From NCBI RefSeq assembly GCF_001413955.1, contig NZ_LCTZ01000002.1, forward strand, positions 1,660,501 through 1,724,500: a DNA stretch of 64,000 nt, read 5' to 3'. The notes beneath the pieces are model-generated. The model was not told the DNA's origin and searched no databases. It was given only the letters and a program-made list of their open reading frames with translations. Below, one piece after another: positions 61,374 to 64,000 of the stretch; the stretch's first letter is position 1, and each line of letters opens with the position of its first letter. A program made the position numbers and the translations under genes. The DNA comes from Flagellimonas eckloniae (GTDB lineage: Bacteria > Bacteroidota > Bacteroidia > Flavobacteriales > Flavobacteriaceae).

Positions 61374-64000
61374 ATGAGATTGAATACATATTTACCCCTT
61401 TTTGCCCTTTTATTTTCCTTTTTTGCATTTTCGCAAGTTAAAGTCGGTTCCAATCCAAATGTAATCGATTCTGCGTCAATTCTGGAATTAGAAAGCGCCA
61501 ATAAAGCGCTAGTCTTAACGAGATTGACATCAGCCCAAATGCAAAGTATTGCACCTCTAAATGGTGCCTTAGTATATAATATAGAAACATCCTGTGTACA
61601 CTATTTTAATGGCTCTCAATGGATTAATCTTTGTAATTCATCAAATACATCAAATCTCACATTTGTCGATAACAATGATGGAACCTTTTCTATTCTTGAT
61701 GACGGTTTAGTAGTTTTCACATCACCAGATTTAACAGGGGACCAAGGACCAGTTGGAGACCAAGGGCCAATCGGTGACCAGGGTCCAGTTGGAGATCAAG
61801 GACCAATCGGAGACCAAGGACCAATCGGAGACCAGGGTCCAGTGGGAGACCAGGGTCCAGTTGGAGATCAGGGACCCGTCGGCGACCAAGGTCCGGTTGG
61901 AGACCAAGGGCCAATCGGAGACCAGGGTCCAGTTGGAGACCAAGGACCAATCGGAGACCAAGGACCAGTCGGAGACCAGGGTCCAGTGGGAGACCAGGGA
62001 CCAATCGGTGACCAAGGACCAATCGGTGACCAAGGACCAGTCGGAGACCAGGGTCCAGTTGGAGATCAGGGACCAATCGGTGACCAAGGACCAGTAGGTG
62101 ACAAAGGACCAGTAGGTGACCAAGGACCACAAGGAATAGTTGGAGACCAAGGACCAATCGGAGACCAAGGACCAGTCGGAGACCAGGGTCCAGTGGGAGA
62201 CCAGGGTCCAGTTGGAGATCAGGGACCCATCGGGGACCAAGGGCCAATCGGTGACCAGGGTCCAGTAGGTGACCAGGGACCCATCGGGGACCAAGGGCCG
62301 GTTGGAGATCAGGGACCCGTCGGCGACCAAGGTCCGGTTGGAGACCAAGGGCCAATCGGAGACCAGGGACCAATCGGTGACCAAGGACCAATCGGTGACC
62401 AAGGACCAGTCGGAGACCAGGGTCCAGTTGGAGATCAGGGACCAATCGGTGACCAAGGACCAGTAGGTGACAAAGGACCAGTAGGTGACCAAGGTCCACA
62501 AGGAATAGTTGGAGACCAAGGGCCAGTCGGAGACCAGGGACCAGTAGGTGACCAAGGACCAATCGGAGACCAAGGTCCAGTGGGAGACCAAGGACCAATC
62601 GGAGACCAAGGGCCAGTCGGAGACCAGGGTCCAGTTGGAGATCAGGGACCAATCGGTGACCAAGGACCAATCGGTGACCAAGGACCACAAGGAATAGTTG
62701 GAGATCAAGGACCAGTTGGAGACCAAGGACCAGTCGGAGACCAGGGTCCAGTTGGAGATCAAGGACCAATCGGTGACCAAGGACCAGTCGGAGACCAAGG
62801 ACCAGTAGGTGATCAGGGTCCAGTTGGAGACCAGGGACCGATAGGTGATCAAGGACCGGTTGGAGACCAGGGTCCAGTTGGAGACCAAGGACCAATCGGT
62901 GACCAAGGACCAATCGGTGATCAAGGACCGGTTGGAGACCAAGGACCAGTTGGAGACCAGGGGCCAATCGGTGACCAGGGACCAATCGGGGACCAAGGAC
63001 CACAAGGAATAGTTGGAGATCAAGGACCAGTCGGTGACCAGGGACCAGTTGGAGATCAAGGACCAATCGGAGACCAAGGACCAGTCGGAGACCAGGGTCC
63101 AGTGGGAGATCAGGGACCCATCGGTGACCAGGGACCAATCGGTGACCAAGGACCACAAGGAATAGTTGGAGACCAAGGGCCAGTCGGAGACCAGGGACCA
63201 GTAGGTGACCAAGGACCAATCGGTGACCAGGGACCAATCGGTGACCAAGGACCACAAGGAATAGTTGGAGACCAAGGGCCAGTCGGAGACCAGGGACCAG
63301 TAGGTGACCAAGGACCAATCGGAGACCAAGGTCCAGTGGGAGACCAAGGACCAATCGGAGACCAAGGGCCAGTCGGAGACCAGGGTCCAGTTGGAGATCA
63401 GGGACCAATCGGTGACCAAGGACCAATCGGTGACCAAGGGCCAATCGGTGACCAGGGTCCAGTTGGAGACCAAGGACCAATTGGAGACCAGGGACCAATC
63501 GGAGACCAAGGACCAGTAGGTGACCAAGGACCAATCGGAGACCAAGGACCAATTGGAGATCAGGGACCAATCGGAGACCAAGGACCAGTTGGAGATCAGG
63601 GACCAATCGGTGACCAGGGTCCAGTTGGAGATCAAGGACCAATCGGAGACCAAGGACCAATCGGAGACCAGGGTCCAGTTGGAGATCAAGGACCAATCGG
63701 AGACCAAGGGCCAATCGGTGACCAAGGACCCATCGGGGACCAAGGACCAGTCGGAGACCAGGGTCCAGTGGGTGATCAGGGTCCAGTTGGAGACCAGGGA
63801 CCGATAGGTGATCAAGGACCGGTTGGAGACCAGGGTCCAGTTGGAGACCAAGGACCAATCGGTGACCAAGGACCAATCGGTGATCAAGGACCGGTTGGAG
63901 ACCAGGGACCCATCGGGGACCAAGGGCCAATCGGTAACCAAGGACCAGTCGGTGACCAGGGTCCAGTGGGAGACCAAGGACCAATCGGAGACCAAGGGCC
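61374..64000 (+). CDS. Collagen-like giant surface protein (partial, runs off the window)
   Basis: An exported protein seen for 875 residues with no stop before the window end. Residues 1-20 are a signal peptide. Residues 21-88 are the head domain shared with the 1050-residue fibre protein, including C74 and C87. Residues 89-121 form a short linker. From G122 on every third residue is glycine: the unit is GDQGPV or GDQGPI, broken six times by GPQGIV without losing the Gly-X-Y phase. Only rare changes occur (GDK, GNQ). The tract is highly acidic with almost no basic residues and would form a collagen triple helix. C-terminal domain and sorting signal lie outside the window. The 164 bases before it hold no gene or clear terminator. 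Confidence 0.93.
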   Translation, partial: MRLNTYLPLFALLFSFFAFSQVKVGSNPNVIDSASILELESANKALVLTRLTSAQMQSIAPLNGALVYNIETSCVHYFNGSQWINLCNSSNTSNLTFVDNNDGTFSILDDGLVVFTSPDLTGDQGPVGDQGPIGDQGPVGDQGPIGDQGPIGDQGPVGDQGPVGDQGPVGDQGPVGDQGPIGDQGPVGDQGPIGDQGPVGDQGPVGDQGPIGDQGPIGDQGPVGDQGPVGDQGPIGDQGPVGDKGPVGDQGPQGIVGDQGPIGDQGPVGDQGPVGDQGPVGDQGPIGDQGPIGDQGPVGDQGPIGDQGPVGDQGPVGDQGPVGDQGPIGDQGPIGDQGPIGDQGPVGDQGPVGDQGPIGDQGPVGDKGPVGDQGPQGIVGDQGPVGDQGPVGDQGPIGDQGPVGDQGPIGDQGPVGDQGPVGDQGPIGDQGPIGDQGPQGIVGDQGPVGDQGPVGDQGPVGDQGPIGDQGPVGDQGPVGDQGPVGDQGPIGDQGPVGDQGPVGDQGPIGDQGPIGDQGPVGDQGPVGDQGPIGDQGPIGDQGPQGIVGDQGPVGDQGPVGDQGPIGDQGPVGDQGPVGDQGPIGDQGPIGDQGPQGIVGDQGPVGDQGPVGDQGPIGDQGPIGDQGPQGIVGDQGPVGDQGPVGDQGPIGDQGPVGDQGPIGDQGPVGDQGPVGDQGPIGDQGPIGDQGPIGDQGPVGDQGPIGDQGPIGDQGPVGDQGPIGDQGPIGDQGPIGDQGPVGDQGPIGDQGPVGDQGPIGDQGPIGDQGPVGDQGPIGDQGPIGDQGPIGDQGPVGDQGPVGDQGPVGDQGPIGDQGPVGDQGPVGDQGPIGDQGPIGDQGPVGDQGPIGDQGPIGNQGPVGDQGPVGDQGPIGDQG
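61737..64000 (+). repeat. 18-base minisatellite coding the collagen-like tract
   Basis: At least 2264 bases of an 18-base unit (gly-asp-gln-gly-pro-val/ile) with synonymous third-base variation and no break in frame. Six 18-base GPQGIV segments start at 62124, 62493, 62682, 62997, 63150 and 63249. Larger blocks are duplicated: 61990-62151 with 62359-62520, 62496-62683 with 63252-63439, and 62808-62940 with 63771-63903. Confidence 0.96.

Noticed and set aside
61717..63995. Two open frames of about 750 codons on the minus strand opposite the collagen tract, and several short plus-strand frames there
   Set aside because: An 18-base repeat keeps several frames free of stops. Their products are low-complexity Leu/Asp/Gly/Pro/Ser/Trp repeats without family resemblance; the Gly-X-Y frame follows directly from a signal peptide and head domain.
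61737..64000. CRISPR-like array
   Set aside because: Units are 18 bases and directly joined, with no unique spacers, and they code a continuous Gly-X-Y protein in frame. No cas gene is near.
1..64000. tRNA, rRNA, insertion sequence, prophage or defence genes
   Set aside because: A reading of gaps and gene products gave no cloverleaf, rRNA stretch, transposase, integrase, phage structural cluster or restriction or defence module; the tail-fibre likeness of the 1050-residue protein comes without other phage genes.

Overview
The window is chromosomal DNA of a Bacteroidota bacterium, most likely a marine or environmental member of the Flavobacteriaceae. Pointers are the AT-rich base composition, Bacteroidota-type promoters (TTTG, about 18-22 bases, TAnnTTTG) in front of many genes, a SusD-like lipoprotein, a type IX secretion (T9SS) type B sorting domain, DUF6702, DUF4174 and YdeP-type proteins, and family-typical gene neighbourhoods such as birA / rsfS-ftsH-LUD-cdsA-psd-ACBP. 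No rRNA, tRNA, CRISPR array, insertion sequence or prophage was recognised, and no gap between genes exceeds 300 bases.

Positions 1-12.6 kb hold the end of an outer-membrane barrel gene, an orphan response regulator, a minus-strand run (uracil-DNA-glycosylase-like protein, SusD-like lipoprotein, PEP carboxylase, YaaA, RluD-type pseudouridine synthase, PASTA protein), then ddl and coaD on the plus strand and a PAS histidine kinase with its response regulator. Positions 12.7-31.9 kb are mostly housekeeping: M14 peptidase, NUDIX/pyrE divergent pair, biotin ligase, the rsfS-ftsH-LUD-cdsA-psd-ACBP run (membrane proteolysis and phosphatidylethanolamine synthesis), a YdeP oxidoreductase with a dienelactone hydrolase, valS, a DUF1573 protein, an aspartyl protease with PDZ domain, an aminotransferase and murB. 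Positions 32-41.9 kb carry an ECF sigma/anti-sigma pair, a second ECF sigma factor, lipA, gap, a TPR hybrid histidine kinase, lpxK, a Nif3-like protein and a coiled-coil protein whose zinc ribbon has lost all four cysteines.

Positions 41.9-52.2 kb hold kmo and kynU (tryptophan to 3-hydroxyanthranilate and anthranilate), clpP, a third ECF sigma factor coupled to a 62-residue protein and a mechanosensitive-channel-like protein, an MFS/AraC divergent pair, a GNAT enzyme, an O-methyltransferase, PAP2 phosphatase and TatA. From 52.2 to 56.7 kb lies a minus-strand operon of two carboxypeptidase-regulatory-like proteins, DUF6702 and an M1 aminopeptidase.

The most unusual region is 56.9-64.0 kb: three plus-strand genes for exported proteins. 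The first (1050 residues) has a short N-terminal head, two families of nearly identical tandem repeats and tail-fibre-like C-terminal modules. The second (388 residues), joined by a TAATG overlap, ends in a T9SS type B sorting domain. The third starts with the same head as the first (37 of 68 aligned residues identical by eye, no gaps) and continues into an uninterrupted Gly-X-Y collagen-like tract of at least 754 residues that runs off the end of the window. Together they look like a locus for long cell-surface fibres, and this is the best candidate for an undescribed system here.
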